A DNA stretch of 64,000 nucleotides from Streptomyces sp. NBC_01478 (GCF_036227225.1 NZ_CP109444.1:8971501-9035500), one strand, 5' to 3'. Shown: positions 16,575-25,561, numbered from the stretch's first letter. Made by a program: numbers and translations. The notes: a model not told the origin generated them from the letters alone.

Positions 16575-18083
16575 TTGCCTTCATCTCGCCCCACCATCGC
16601 CATCGCAGGCCTGGGCATCGAATCCTCGACCTTCTCCCCGGCCCGCACAGAAGCCCCGGCCTTCCACCCCCAACGAGGCCCCGAAGTCCTCACCCGCTAC
16701 CCCTTCCTGGCCCCCGGCACCCCCCTCCGAGAGTCCGCCGACTGGCAAGGCGCCCTGGTCGGCAAGGCACTCCCCGGCGGCACAGTCACGGCCACCGCAT
16801 TCACCGCACTCTCCGACGAACTCATCGACCGCCTGAGGGAGTTGGGTCCCTTGGACGGCCTCTGGTACGACATCCACGGCGCGATGACAGTAGAGGGCAT
16901 CGACGACGCCGAGGCCCAACTCCTCACCCGCATCCGGGAAACCATCGGCCCGGACACCCTGGTGTCCACCTCCATGGACCTGCACGGCAACGTCTCCCGC
17001 GAACTGGTCCACGCCGGCGACCTGATCACCTGCTACCGCATGGCCCCGCACGAGGACGCCATGGACACAAAGGAACGCGCCGCCCGCAACCTCGTAGCCC
17101 TCCTGACCAGTGGAGCTCCCCGCCCGGTCAAGGCCTGGATCCCGGTCCCGGTACTCCTCGCAGGCGAACAGACCTCCACCCGCATCGAACCGGCGAAGAG
17201 CGTCTACGCGGCCGTAGAAGAAGTAGAAGCAACCGAAGGAGTCACCGACGCGGCGATCTGGGTCGGCTACGCGTGGGCCGACGAGCCCCGCAACCGGGCC
17301 GCGATCGTCGTCACCGGCCCTTCCGCCCCCCAAGTCACCGCAGGTGCCGAACAGTTGGCGCGCGGCTTCTGGGACGCCCGGCACGACTTCGCGTTCGTCG
17401 CCCCGACCGGCACCCTGACCGAGTGCCTCGACGAGGCCCTCGCCTCCACCACCCGCCCGTACTTCATCAGCGACACCGGCGACAACCCGACCGCCGGCGG
17501 CGCGGGCGACGTCACCTGGGGACTCCAACAGGTCCTGGAACGCCCGGAGTTCAAGGACCAGGACGGCCCGACGGTCATCTACGCGTCCCTGCCCGGACCG
17601 GCCGCCGTAGCGACAGCGGAGCGCGCCGGTGTCGGCGCCACCGTGACGGTCACAGCGGGCGCCGAGGTCGACGACCGCCACGCGCCCCCGCTCACCCTCA
17701 CCGGTGTGGTCCACTCCGTCCGGCACGGCGACCGGGACGCCGAGACCGAAGTGGTCCTCAGGGTCGGCAGCGTGCACGTGATCCTCACCCGGCTGCGCAA
17801 GCCGTACCACCACGAACACGACTTCACCGACCTGGAGTTGGACCCGCGCTCCGCCGACCTCGTGCTCGTCAAGATCGGCTATCTCGAACCCGAACTCTTC
17901 GCCATGGCCGCCGACTGGAAGATGGCCCTCACCCCGGGCGGAGTCGACCAGGACCTGGTCCGGCTCGGCCATCACCGCATCCGGCGGCCGATGTTCCCCT
18001 TCGACCGGGACATGCCCGACCCGGACCTCACCGCCCGGGTCATCGCCCCCTCGGACGAGCCGCTCACCGGGGCGGACGAGTGA
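16575..18083 (+). CDS. M81 family metallopeptidase (microcystinase C/MlrC-like)
   Basis: This 502-residue cytosolic protein has motifs GLWYDIHGAMTVEG (DIHGAM at 99-104), MDLHGN at 134-139 and YRMAPHED soon after, with a later GDNPTAGGAGD that defines the MlrC family and includes probable zinc ligands. MlrC cleaves short peptides; genomic relatives often sit in peptide or amino-acid-derivative uptake loci. The TTG at 16575 is preferred, with CTGGAG 5 bases upstream. An ATG at 16506 would place the repeat at 16483-16521 partly inside the protein. It follows the ROK repressor on the same strand and overlaps the end of cvnD-2 convergently by 20 bases. Confidence 0.82.
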   Translation: MPSSRPTIAIAGLGIESSTFSPARTEAPAFHPQRGPEVLTRYPFLAPGTPLRESADWQGALVGKALPGGTVTATAFTALSDELIDRLRELGPLDGLWYDIHGAMTVEGIDDAEAQLLTRIRETIGPDTLVSTSMDLHGNVSRELVHAGDLITCYRMAPHEDAMDTKERAARNLVALLTSGAPRPVKAWIPVPVLLAGEQTSTRIEPAKSVYAAVEEVEATEGVTDAAIWVGYAWADEPRNRAAIVVTGPSAPQVTAGAEQLARGFWDARHDFAFVAPTGTLTECLDEALASTTRPYFISDTGDNPTAGGAGDVTWGLQQVLERPEFKDQDGPTVIYASLPGPAAVATAERAGVGATVTVTAGAEVDDRHAPPLTLTGVVHSVRHGDRDAETEVVLRVGSVHVILTRLRKPYHHEHDFTDLELDPRSADLVLVKIGYLEPELFAMAADWKMALTPGGVDQDLVRLGHHRIRRPMFPFDRDMPDPDLTARVIAPSDEPLTGADE

Positions 18084-18681
18084 GCTTGCCGCCCCCGCCG
18101 TCCTCGATGGCCGCCTCGATCAACTGGTCCAGCAGCGCGATCAGTACGTTCCGGCACGAGTCGCGCTCCCGCGCGTCGCACAGCAGCACCCGCACGTCCT
18201 CCGGGAGCGCCAGCGCCTCGCGCACCGCCTCCGCGGGGTACGGGTGTTCGCCGTAGAAGCCGTTCACACCCACCACGAACGGGATGCCCCGGCGCTCGAA
18301 GAAGTCGACGGCCGCGAAGCTGGACTTCGGGCGGCGGACGTCGATCAGGACGACCGCGCCGAGCGCGCCGAGCGCCAGGTCGTTCCACATGAACCAGAAG
18401 CGCTGCTGGCCCGGGGTGCCGAACAGGTACAGCACCAGGTCCTGGCCGATGGTGATGCGGCCGAAGTCCAGGGCCACGGTGGTGGCCCGCTTCTCCTCGA
18501 TGCCGTCGAGGTCGTCGACGGCGAGGCCCGCCACGGTCAGCGGTTCCTCGGTGCGCAGCGGCGCGATCTCGCTCACCGAACCGACCATGGTGGTCTTGCC
18601 GACGCCGAAGCCCCCCGCGATCAGGATCTTGACCGTCTCGGGCGGCGCGGGTGCCGGAGCGATGGTGTCAGAGCCGGCCAA
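18064..18681 (-). CDS. cvnD: Conservon 2 GTPase, CvnD
   Basis: This 205-residue Ras/MglA-like GTPase closes conservon 2. The P-loop GGFGVGKTT is at 23-31, the G3-like FGTPGQQRF in mid-protein, and the G4-like position reads NGFYG. The function is as for other CvnD proteins: a membrane-associated switch with CvnA-B-C. The start at 18681 overlaps the end of cvnC by 14 bases. The 3' end overlaps the convergent M81 peptidase gene by 20 bases, so there is no intergenic terminator between the two units. Confidence 0.92.
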   Translation of the reverse strand: MAGSDTIAPAPAPPETVKILIAGGFGVGKTTMVGSVSEIAPLRTEEPLTVAGLAVDDLDGIEEKRATTVALDFGRITIGQDLVLYLFGTPGQQRFWFMWNDLALGALGAVVLIDVRRPKSSFAAVDFFERRGIPFVVGVNGFYGEHPYPAEAVREALALPEDVRVLLCDARERDSCRNVLIALLDQLIEAAIEDGGGGKLTRPPR

Positions 18682-19027
18682 GGCCCTCCCTCACTTTCTG
18701 CAGCAGGTCCATGTCCGGGCTGGTACGGGAGACCGGGTGCGGCGGACGGGCCGTGATCAGACCCGCCTCCAGCAGATCGCAGAGCATGATCACTACCACG
18801 CTCACCGGAAGGTCGACAAGGGCCGCGACCTCCGCCACCGCCAGCGGCTCGGCGCACAGCCGCAGGATGCGGGACTGCTCCGGCTGTGGCCGGGGCGCCC
18901 GCGCGGGCGCCGGTTCGACCGCGGTCACCGTGGTGATGAGGGTGAAATCGGCGCGGCTGGGCCGGGTTCTGCCACCGGTCAGCGTGAACGGCCGTACGAG
19001 CCGTCCCGCCGCGTCGCCACCGCTCAC
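18668..19027 (-). CDS. cvnC: Conservon 2 DUF742 protein, CvnC
   Basis: This compact 119-residue DUF742 protein has the family N-terminus RLVRPFTLTGGRTRPSRADF and a winged-helix-like C-terminal half (LAVAEVAALVDLPVSVVVIM). It lacks the long Pro/Ala-rich N-terminal extension seen in conservon 1. It begins one base after the cvnB stop region and overlaps cvnD, as expected for a tightly coupled operon. Confidence 0.9.
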   Translation of the reverse strand: MSGGDAAGRLVRPFTLTGGRTRPSRADFTLITTVTAVEPAPARAPRPQPEQSRILRLCAEPLAVAEVAALVDLPVSVVVIMLCDLLEAGLITARPPHPVSRTSPDMDLLQKVREGLGRL

Positions 19028-19028
19028 C

Positions 19029-19460
19029 TCACTCGCCGGAGCCGGCCGCGGGGCCGACGCCCGCCCGGGGTGCGGCGCTGAGATGCTCGCCTATCTTCTT
19101 CACCAGCATGTTCATCTGGTACGCCACGACCCCGACGTCCGCGCCCGGACCGGTCAGGACGACGAGATGGGCGCCGGGGCCCGCCGAGGTGAGGATCAGA
19201 TAGCTGTTCGCCATCTCGATGAGCGCCTGGCGCACCGGGCCGCCGCGGAAGTCCATGCTGACCCCCTTGCTGAGGCTCATCAGCCCGGACGCGGTGGCCG
19301 CGAGCCGCTCGGCGTCGTCGCGCAGGAACCCGGTGGACTTGCTGACGACCAGGCCGTCCTCGGACAGCACGACGGCCTGGTTCACCTCGGCCACCCGGTC
19401 CACGAGTCCGGTGAGCAACTGGTCGAGTTGGGTGTGCGTGGCGGGGACGGGTCGTGTCAT
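19029..19460 (-). CDS. cvnB: Conservon 2 roadblock/LC7 protein, CvnB
   Basis: This 143-residue roadblock/LC7-fold protein begins MTRPVPATHTQLDQLLTGLV and has the typical VVSKSTGFLRDDAERLAATA stretch. It probably regulates CvnD nucleotide exchange. The ATG at 19460 has AAGGAC 6-11 bases upstream. An ATG at 19475 overlaps the cvnA stop as ATGA but has no ribosome site, so it would rely on coupling and add five residues. Confidence 0.9.
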   Translation of the reverse strand: MTRPVPATHTQLDQLLTGLVDRVAEVNQAVVLSEDGLVVSKSTGFLRDDAERLAATASGLMSLSKGVSMDFRGGPVRQALIEMANSYLILTSAGPGAHLVVLTGPGADVGVVAYQMNMLVKKIGEHLSAAPRAGVGPAAGSGE

Positions 19461-19471
19461 GGCGGAGTCCT

Positions 19472-21856
19472 TCATGAGCGGTCGGCGGGCGGATTGGGGG
19501 AGGCTGCTGCTTCCTCCCGGTCGTACTGCGACGGCGCGTCGTCGTCGATGGCGTCCCGCGCCTGGAACGTGCCACGCTGGAACCCGGCCAGCGAGGATGC
19601 CGCGCGTTCCGCGGTGAAGTCTTCCAGCTCCGTGTCCTCCTCGACGGGGGCGGCCTCCTCCCGCAACTCACTGGCCAGACTGGTCTGCGGCACCCGCCGC
19701 GGCAACGGGGTCAGCCCACCGAGCCCGGCCGAGACGGACTCGGGCTCGGGGGACCGCGCCGGGGGGACGACGGGGCGGACCTCGGAATCGGGGCTCGACG
19801 TCTCAACTGCCCGATCGGCCAGGGCGGTTGCCGCCCGGGCCGCGGTCCTCCCCGCTACGACGGCCTCGTCGTCGGTGTCCTTCGCGGCACCCGACAGGGA
19901 CTCCTCGGGCGCCTCGGGTACGACGATGTCGTGCGGGATCAGCACGATCGCGGTCGTGCCGCCGTACGGCGAGGAGCGCAGGGTCACCGCGATGCCGTGC
20001 CGGATGGCGAGCCGGGCGATCACGAACATGCCGAGCCGCAGGTCGTCGGCGAGGGCGACCACGTCGAACTGCGGGGCCACCGCGAGCTGTTCGTTGAGCG
20101 AGGCGTAGTCCTCCTCGGACATGCCGAGCCCGCGGTCCTCGACCTCGATCACGAGGCCCTTGGCGACCATCGCGGCCCGTACCCCGACGGGGCTGGGCGC
20201 GGGGGAGTACACGGTCGCGTTGTCGATCAGCTCGGCCAGCAGGTGGATCACGTCCGCGACCGCGGGCGGCGCCAGGCACACCTGCTCCTCGGTGTGCACC
20301 TCCACCCGCTGGTATTCGGCGACCTCGCCGACGGCGCTGCGCAGGATGTCGATCAGCGCGACCGGCTCGGTCCAACTGCGGCGCGGCTGCTCACCGCTGA
20401 TGACGACGAGGTTCTCCTCGTAGCGGCGCAACTGGCTCGCCGTGGAGTCCAGTTCGTACAGACCGCGCAGCACCTCGGGGTCGTCGTGCCGGCGCTCCAG
20501 TTGGTCGAGCTTGGTGAGCTGGAGGTTGACCAGGTTCTGGCTCTGCCGGGCGATGCCGAGGATGACCTTCTGGAAACCCCGCCGGGTGTCGGCGAGTTCG
20601 ACCGCGGTGTGCACGGCGGTGCGCTGCGCGGTGTTGAACGCCTGGGCCACCTGGCCGAGTTCGTCGTCGCCGTAGTCCAGGGGCGGGGTCGCCGACTCCA
20701 CGTCGATCTTCTCGCCCCGGTTCAACCGGGCGACCACGTCCGGCAGTCGGTCCTCGGCGAGGCTCAGGGTGGCCATCTTCAGGCCGCGCAGCCGGCGGGA
20801 CAGCGAGCGGGTGATCCGCCAGGACATGACGACGCACAGCAGCAGGGCGCCGAGTCCGCCCGCGCTCAGCGAGGCGGCCGTCACCAGCAGGCTGTGCGCC
20901 TTGTCGGAGCTGCGGTCGAGCAGCCCCGCCGTCTGCTGCCGGATCAACACCTCGTACTCGGCGGCGACTTGGGTCAGTGCCGCGTTCCACTGCTTCTGCT
21001 CGTCGGGCAGGACGATCCGGCCGGCCGAGCCGTTGTCCGCCTCCGCCTTGCCCGCCGTACCGGCCGTGAGCACCGCGTCCTCCGTGGACTCCAGGGTGCT
21101 CCACTCGACGCTCTGCAGAATGTGCTCGATCCGCGTCTTGGTGGCGCCCTGGAACCCGGTGGCGATCTGGTCCTCGACCAGCCAGCGCCGGGCGTGCACC
21201 AGCTCGGCGAACTGCTCCCACGCCGCGTTGTCGACGTGCCCGGAGGGCCAGGCCAGCGTCAACTGCGCGTCCTCCTGGGAGACCAGCTCCGCCCCGTGCT
21301 CCAGCGCGACCAGCGGCTCGGCCTGCGAGGTGAGGTCGCCGTCGTCGACCTGGGACAGCTCCTGGAACGCCTGGATCTGGTCGTCGATGATCGAGGTGTA
21401 CTGGTCCAGCACCTGCTGGGCCGTGATGTCGGTGGGCTTGTCCACCTGGCTGCGGTAGTACTCCAGACTGTCCACCGACGCGACGACCGAGTACATCCGG
21501 TCCCGGACACGGGTGGGCGCCTTCTTGATCGCGCCGGACTGGCCCACGAGTTGGGCCACCGCCTTGTCCGTCGCCGCGCGCTGGGCCTGCAACGCGGCCT
21601 GCGAGCCGTGCGGATTCGCCATCCACGCCGCCGAGAGACTGCGCTCCTTCTGGAGCGCGAGCGCGGTCTCGGTGCCCATGGCGCCGGTCGACCTGCTCAA
21701 CTCCGTCTGCGAGCGCAGCCGGAGCCCCTCCGCGAACATCTGGGTCGTCGTCAGGCCCCACATGGCGGCCAGCGTGATGCTGGGGACCAGGGCGAGCAGG
21801 ATCAGGGAAAGACGTATGGAACCGACGCGGCGCCGGGCACCTGTCCGTGGAGACAT
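19472..21856 (-). CDS. cvnA: Conservon 2 sensor-kinase-like membrane protein with NIT domain, CvnA
   Basis: This 794-residue protein has TM1 at about 14-34 and an extracytoplasmic NIT-type domain at about 50-310, with the signature LQKERSLSAAW at 68-78. TM2 is at about 324-346, HAMP at about 347-420, and a GHKL ATPase at about 525-650, with AELIDNATVYSP and DRGLGM as N- and G-boxes. The acidic, Pro-rich tail runs from about 660. NIT domains are associated with sensing small molecules; nitrate or nitrite is only one possibility. The gene starts 39 bases after an orphan sugar-type binding lipoprotein gene on the same strand, so the ligand may be delivered by that protein. Confidence 0.92.
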   Translation of the reverse strand: MSPRTGARRRVGSIRLSLILLALVPSITLAAMWGLTTTQMFAEGLRLRSQTELSRSTGAMGTETALALQKERSLSAAWMANPHGSQAALQAQRAATDKAVAQLVGQSGAIKKAPTRVRDRMYSVVASVDSLEYYRSQVDKPTDITAQQVLDQYTSIIDDQIQAFQELSQVDDGDLTSQAEPLVALEHGAELVSQEDAQLTLAWPSGHVDNAAWEQFAELVHARRWLVEDQIATGFQGATKTRIEHILQSVEWSTLESTEDAVLTAGTAGKAEADNGSAGRIVLPDEQKQWNAALTQVAAEYEVLIRQQTAGLLDRSSDKAHSLLVTAASLSAGGLGALLLCVVMSWRITRSLSRRLRGLKMATLSLAEDRLPDVVARLNRGEKIDVESATPPLDYGDDELGQVAQAFNTAQRTAVHTAVELADTRRGFQKVILGIARQSQNLVNLQLTKLDQLERRHDDPEVLRGLYELDSTASQLRRYEENLVVISGEQPRRSWTEPVALIDILRSAVGEVAEYQRVEVHTEEQVCLAPPAVADVIHLLAELIDNATVYSPAPSPVGVRAAMVAKGLVIEVEDRGLGMSEEDYASLNEQLAVAPQFDVVALADDLRLGMFVIARLAIRHGIAVTLRSSPYGGTTAIVLIPHDIVVPEAPEESLSGAAKDTDDEAVVAGRTAARAATALADRAVETSSPDSEVRPVVPPARSPEPESVSAGLGGLTPLPRRVPQTSLASELREEAAPVEEDTELEDFTAERAASSLAGFQRGTFQARDAIDDDAPSQYDREEAAASPNPPADRS

Positions 21857-21895
21857 CGTGGTCGTCCTCGCTACATCCTCGTACGAAGTGTCCGG

Positions 21896-22909
21896 TCAGC
21901 GCGTTCCGTTGGCCGCGAACTTCGCGACCGCGCCGACGTTCGTCTTCGTCACGAACGCCGGGCCGGTGAGCACGGGAGCCGCCCCGCCGCCACTGATGTT
22001 GCCGTTGGTCTTGTACAGCCACAACGAGTCCACGGCCAGATAACCCTGTAGATACGGTTGTTGGTCGACCGCGAACTGTACGGCCCCGCTCTGCACGGCC
22101 TTGACCAGGTCCTGGTTGAGGTCGAACGTCGCGACCTTGGCCTTGCTGCCTGCCGCCTTCACGGACTTGACCGCGGCCAGGGCGAAATCGGCGCCCAGCA
22201 TGACCACTTCGTCGATGCTGGGGTCCTGCTTGAGCCGGTCCGTGACACCCGCGGACACGGCGTCCATGTCGGTGCCGTCCACATAGAGGTTGTCGGTCTC
22301 GCCGGAGAACGTCTTCTTCACGCCCGCACAGCGCGCCTCCAGGGCGACATTGCCCCGCTCGTGGATCACGCACAGGGCGTGCTTGGCCTTGAACGCGTCC
22401 AGTTTCTCGCCGACGGCGCGGCCCGTCACACTCTCGTCCTGCCCGAAGAACTCCAGGATGCCGTCCGACTGCCAGGAGTCGATACCGGAGTTGAGGCCGA
22501 CCACCGGAATGTCCGAGGCCTTGGCCTGGGCGATCGGCGCCTTCATCGCGTCCGGCTTGGCGAGCGTCAGCGCGATGCCGTCGACCCCGTCCCGGATCGC
22601 GTCCCGCACGAGCTTCGCCTGCCCCGTGGCGTCCGGGTCGCTCGCGTACGTCAGCTCGACACCGTCCTTGGCCGCGGCGGCCTCGGCGCCCTTCTGCACC
22701 AACAGCCAGAAGGCGTCGCCCTTGCTCGCGTGGGTGACCAGCGCGACCTTGAGCCGACCCTTTCCGACGGCACCGGCCGTGTCCGTACCGGAGCCGGAAC
22801 CCCCGGTCCCGGAGCAGCCGGAGAGCAGCAGGGAGCCCGCCACGGCGAGGGTGAGCGCCGTGCCGCGTATGAGACGGAAGGGGGCGTGAGGTGAAGGAGG
22901 AGTGGTCAT
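21896..22909 (-). CDS. Orphan RbsB-type (periplasmic-binding-protein-like) substrate-binding lipoprotein
   Basis: This 337-residue extracellular lipoprotein has a signal peptide ending SLLLSGC (Cys near residue 32). The mature part is a type I periplasmic-binding fold (VALVTHASKGDAFWLLVQKG, then DGIALTLAKPDAM and GLNSGIDSW), like ribose/autoinducer-2-type binding proteins. There is no permease or ATPase gene nearby. Instead cvnA-2 follows 39 bases downstream, so it is likely a sensory partner rather than a transporter part (inference). The ATG at 22909 gives a proper signal peptide but has no clear Shine-Dalgarno sequence. A TTGACT/TTTGCT pair upstream (23039-23010) fits a promoter for the whole operon. 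Confidence 0.82.
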   Translation of the reverse strand: MTTPPSPHAPFRLIRGTALTLAVAGSLLLSGCSGTGGSGSGTDTAGAVGKGRLKVALVTHASKGDAFWLLVQKGAEAAAAKDGVELTYASDPDATGQAKLVRDAIRDGVDGIALTLAKPDAMKAPIAQAKASDIPVVGLNSGIDSWQSDGILEFFGQDESVTGRAVGEKLDAFKAKHALCVIHERGNVALEARCAGVKKTFSGETDNLYVDGTDMDAVSAGVTDRLKQDPSIDEVVMLGADFALAAVKSVKAAGSKAKVATFDLNQDLVKAVQSGAVQFAVDQQPYLQGYLAVDSLWLYKTNGNISGGGAAPVLTGPAFVTKTNVGAVAKFAANGTR

Positions 22910-23009
22910 GGGGGGTGCGGCACCTCGCTGTGCGGCCGAGCTTGGGGACGGGGAGAGTTCGCCCGGGGCCGTATGAGGTGCGCCCGCCGGGAGTCTCCCG
23001 TTGGCTCGG

Positions 23010-23039
23010 AGCAAACCGTGTGTGACCGCTGGTAGTCAA
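23010..23039 (-). promoter_or_regulatory. Candidate promoter of the binding-protein-conservon 2 operon
   Basis: On the minus strand TTGACT (23039-23034) and TTTGCT (23015-23010) are separated by 18 bases. This would place the transcript start near 23003 and leave a leader of about 95 bases before the ATG at 22909. No competing candidate is seen between here and cvnA, which supports one transcript for the five genes. Confidence 0.45.
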
Positions 23040-23134
23040 GTGAGCAGCGACATGGCGTGAGTTGTTGCTGCCGCATTGTGATCATCTCGACGTCGTACGG
23101 AAGTCCATGGGATGAAGCGCGCGAGAATCGGTGG

Positions 23135-23938
23135 TTACGGCTTCCGGGCCACCGCCCCGTACATCGCGATGTCCGCGTCCCTGATCGGTTCGGTGTCCGT
23201 CCCGTCCGGACGCCACTTGTGCACCTGGACGATACCGGGCCCGACGAGTTCGAGCCCCGCGAAGAACTCCTCGGCTTCCGGATAGGTACGCAATCGCATC
23301 GGCATCCCGCGGGCCGCGTACTCACGGGCGACCCGGCCCACCTCGTCCGGCGCGAACTCGGCCGTACCGATGGACATCGCCAAGTAGCTGCCGGAGGGCA
23401 GGGGTTCGAGGAGCCGGCGCACGATGCCCACGGCGTCGTCCGCGTCCAGCACGAAGTGCACGATCGCGATCACCGTCAGCGCGACCGGCTCACCGGCGTC
23501 CAGCGTCCCGCGGAACTCCGGCGCGCGCAGGATCGCCGCCGGGTCCAGCATGTCCGCCTCGACGTACGCGGTCCGGCCCTCGGGCGTGCTGTCCAACAGG
23601 CCCTGGGACAGGGCGAGTACGAGCGGGTCGTTGTCCACGTAGACCACCCGCGCGGCCGGTGCCGTCGCCTGCGCGATCTCGTGGATGTTCGGCGAGGTCG
23701 GGATGCCGCTGCCGATGTCGAGGAACTGCCGTATGCCCGCCTCACCGGCGAGATACCGCACGGCCCGGTTCATGAAGTCGCGGTTGGCCCGCATGTGCAC
23801 CGGCATGGCGGGCCACTCCCGGACCATCGCGTCACCGGCCTCCCGGTCGGCGGGGTAGTTGTCCGTGCCGCCCAGGATGTAGTCGTAGATCCGGGCGGAG
23901 TGGGCGCTGTCGGTGTCGACGGGGCTGTGCTCGGGCAA
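23135..23938 (-). CDS. SAM-dependent methyltransferase-like protein (Methyltransf_19, former DUF574)
   Basis: This 267-residue protein belongs to a family expanded in actinomycetes. The N-terminal hallmark ARIYDYILGGTDNYPADREA is present, and the SAM-binding motif FLDIGSGIPT is at about residues 72-81, followed by YVDNDPLVL. The substrate is unknown. The TTG at 23938 is chosen because AAGGAG lies 7 bases upstream and the length then matches the family. An ATG at 24049 would add 37 residues and overlap the divergent exporter start codon. There is no obvious partner gene. Confidence 0.82.
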   Translation of the reverse strand: MPEHSPVDTDSAHSARIYDYILGGTDNYPADREAGDAMVREWPAMPVHMRANRDFMNRAVRYLAGEAGIRQFLDIGSGIPTSPNIHEIAQATAPAARVVYVDNDPLVLALSQGLLDSTPEGRTAYVEADMLDPAAILRAPEFRGTLDAGEPVALTVIAIVHFVLDADDAVGIVRRLLEPLPSGSYLAMSIGTAEFAPDEVGRVAREYAARGMPMRLRTYPEAEEFFAGLELVGPGIVQVHKWRPDGTDTEPIRDADIAMYGAVARKP

Positions 23939-24047
23939 CGTGGGCTCCTTGTGTGAGATTTCGCCGTCAGGGGGCCTTGGCTGGAAGAAATCCTCGATCC
24001 CGGGGACCTGGCTGGGAAGGGCACCCCCGCGATTCCACGCTTCGGCC

Positions 24048-25487
24048 ATGAGACAACTCCGCACGCTCCCAAGGCCGTTCACTCCCGACGGGTCCTACCC
24101 ACGGCGATGGTCGGCACTCGTCGCCCTGCTCCTGGCCGAGGCGATGAACCTGCTGGACGCGACGGTCGTCCAGGTGGCCGCGCCCGCGATCCACGCCGAG
24201 CTGGGCGGGGCGGCGTCCGACATCCAGTGGTTCACGACCGCGTACACCCTGCCGTTCGCCGTGCTGCTGATCACCGGTGGCCGACTGGGCGACATCGCGG
24301 GCCGGCGAAAGCTGTTCGTGCTGGGTGTCACCGGATTCACCCTCGCGTCCCTCGCCTGCGCGCTGGCCCCGGGGGTGGGGTTCCTGATCGTGTTCCGCGC
24401 CGTACAGGGAGCGTCGGCGGCCCTGGTGATCCCGCAGACCATCGGGCTGATCAAAGCGATGTTCAGCGGCGACGAGATGTCGCGGGCCCTGGGCGCCATC
24501 GGTCCCGTGATGGGTCTCGCCGCGGTCTGCGGCCCGGTGCTCGGCGGTGTCCTCACGCACGCCGACCTGTTCGGCTCCTCCTGGCGCGCGGTGTTCCTGG
24601 TCAATGTCCCGCTCGCCCTCGTCGTCCTCGCCCTGTCGCCCCGACTGCCGGAGGACCGCGCCCCGAACCGCCCGACCCTCGACATCACCGGCACCCTGCT
24701 GGCCACGGCCGGGACCGGACTTCTGGTCCACCCGCTGATCGGGGCGGACATCTCCCGCCTGTCCGGCCGGAGTTGGGCCGCGGTGGCCTCGGGCCTGCTG
24801 ATCCTCGCCGCCTTCGCCCTGCACCAGCGCCGGGTGGCCGCCACCGGACGCAGCCCTCTGCTGGAGCCGAGCCTGTTCGCCCGACGGGCCTTCCCCGCCG
24901 CCCTCGTGGCCTCCACGGCCTTCTTCGCGGCGACCACCGGACTCATGACGGTCGTCGTGCTCCAACTCCAACTCGGGCTGGGAGCAGGGGTGTTGAAAGC
25001 CGGCCTGACGCTGGCGCCCTGGTCGGTCGGGCTGGCGGTCTCGTCCTGGGCGGCCGGCGCGCATCTCGTCCGGCGCTACGGACACCGGGTGATGCTCGTC
25101 GGCCTGGGCGTGCTGCTCACCGGCACGGTGGGCGCGATCCTCGCCTACGGCCGTACGGTCCCGGGCGCCTACCCGGTCCGGCTGCTCCCCGCGCTCGCCG
25201 TGGTCGGGCTCGGCGCCGGTCTCTTCACCCCGGCGTTCTTCACCCAGGCGCTCGAGCCGCTCCGGGCCCAGGAGTCGGGCTCGGCGGCGGGGTTGCTGAA
25301 CGCCGTGCAGCAGCTCGGGGCGACCCTGGGGGTGGCGATCCTCGGCAGCGTGTATCTGGCGGGCGCGGGGGCCGGAACAGGGGATGCCCAGGGGTCGCTG
25401 CACGCGGTGCGGATCGCGTTCTGGGGTGCGGTGGGGCTGGTGGGGGTGAGCGTCGGGGCGAGTTGCGCGATGGGGCGCGAGACGTGA
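24048..25487 (+). CDS. MFS drug exporter, DHA2 (14-TM) family
   Basis: This 479-residue membrane protein probably exports a toxic or signalling small molecule by proton antiport. Motif A (GRLGDIAGRRK) is at about residues 78-88, the TM1 signature LLDATVVQVAAPAI at about 35-48, and hydrophobic segments are spread over the full length. The ATG at 24048 is divergent to the methyltransferase gene. An upstream open frame from 23913 lacks membrane character. No dedicated TetR/MarR neighbour is present; the next gene, a double Lrp regulator, is convergent. Confidence 0.88.
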   Translation: MRQLRTLPRPFTPDGSYPRRWSALVALLLAEAMNLLDATVVQVAAPAIHAELGGAASDIQWFTTAYTLPFAVLLITGGRLGDIAGRRKLFVLGVTGFTLASLACALAPGVGFLIVFRAVQGASAALVIPQTIGLIKAMFSGDEMSRALGAIGPVMGLAAVCGPVLGGVLTHADLFGSSWRAVFLVNVPLALVVLALSPRLPEDRAPNRPTLDITGTLLATAGTGLLVHPLIGADISRLSGRSWAAVASGLLILAAFALHQRRVAATGRSPLLEPSLFARRAFPAALVASTAFFAATTGLMTVVVLQLQLGLGAGVLKAGLTLAPWSVGLAVSSWAAGAHLVRRYGHRVMLVGLGVLLTGTVGAILAYGRTVPGAYPVRLLPALAVVGLGAGLFTPAFFTQALEPLRAQESGSAAGLLNAVQQLGATLGVAILGSVYLAGAGAGTGDAQGSLHAVRIAFWGAVGLVGVSVGASCAMGRET

Positions 25488-25495
25488 GGGGCGCG

Positions 25496-25561
25496 CCCCG
25501 GGGCGGCACCGGTCCACGGCTCGCTCATCCCCGGGGCGGCACCCCTCCACGGCCTGTTCAT
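25496..25561. repeat. 33-bp tandem direct repeat at the 3' ends of MFS and Lrp genes
   Basis: Units 25496-25528 and 25529-25561 share ccccggggcggcacc, then tccacggc and a cat end, differing at about five positions. The array fills the gap between convergent stop codons, and the second copy contributes to the Lrp-like gene's last codons. Confidence 0.75.

Noticed and set aside
22391..23039. Upstream part of an 882-residue minus frame covering the orphan lipoprotein
   Set aside because: Another frame in the same place encodes the lipoprotein with signal peptide and family motifs; this one is shadow sequence.
24049..24082. ATG starts for the methyltransferase at 24049 or earlier
   Set aside because: The TTG at 23938 has a strong AAGGAG and gives the family length; the extension is not seen in related proteins as I recall them.
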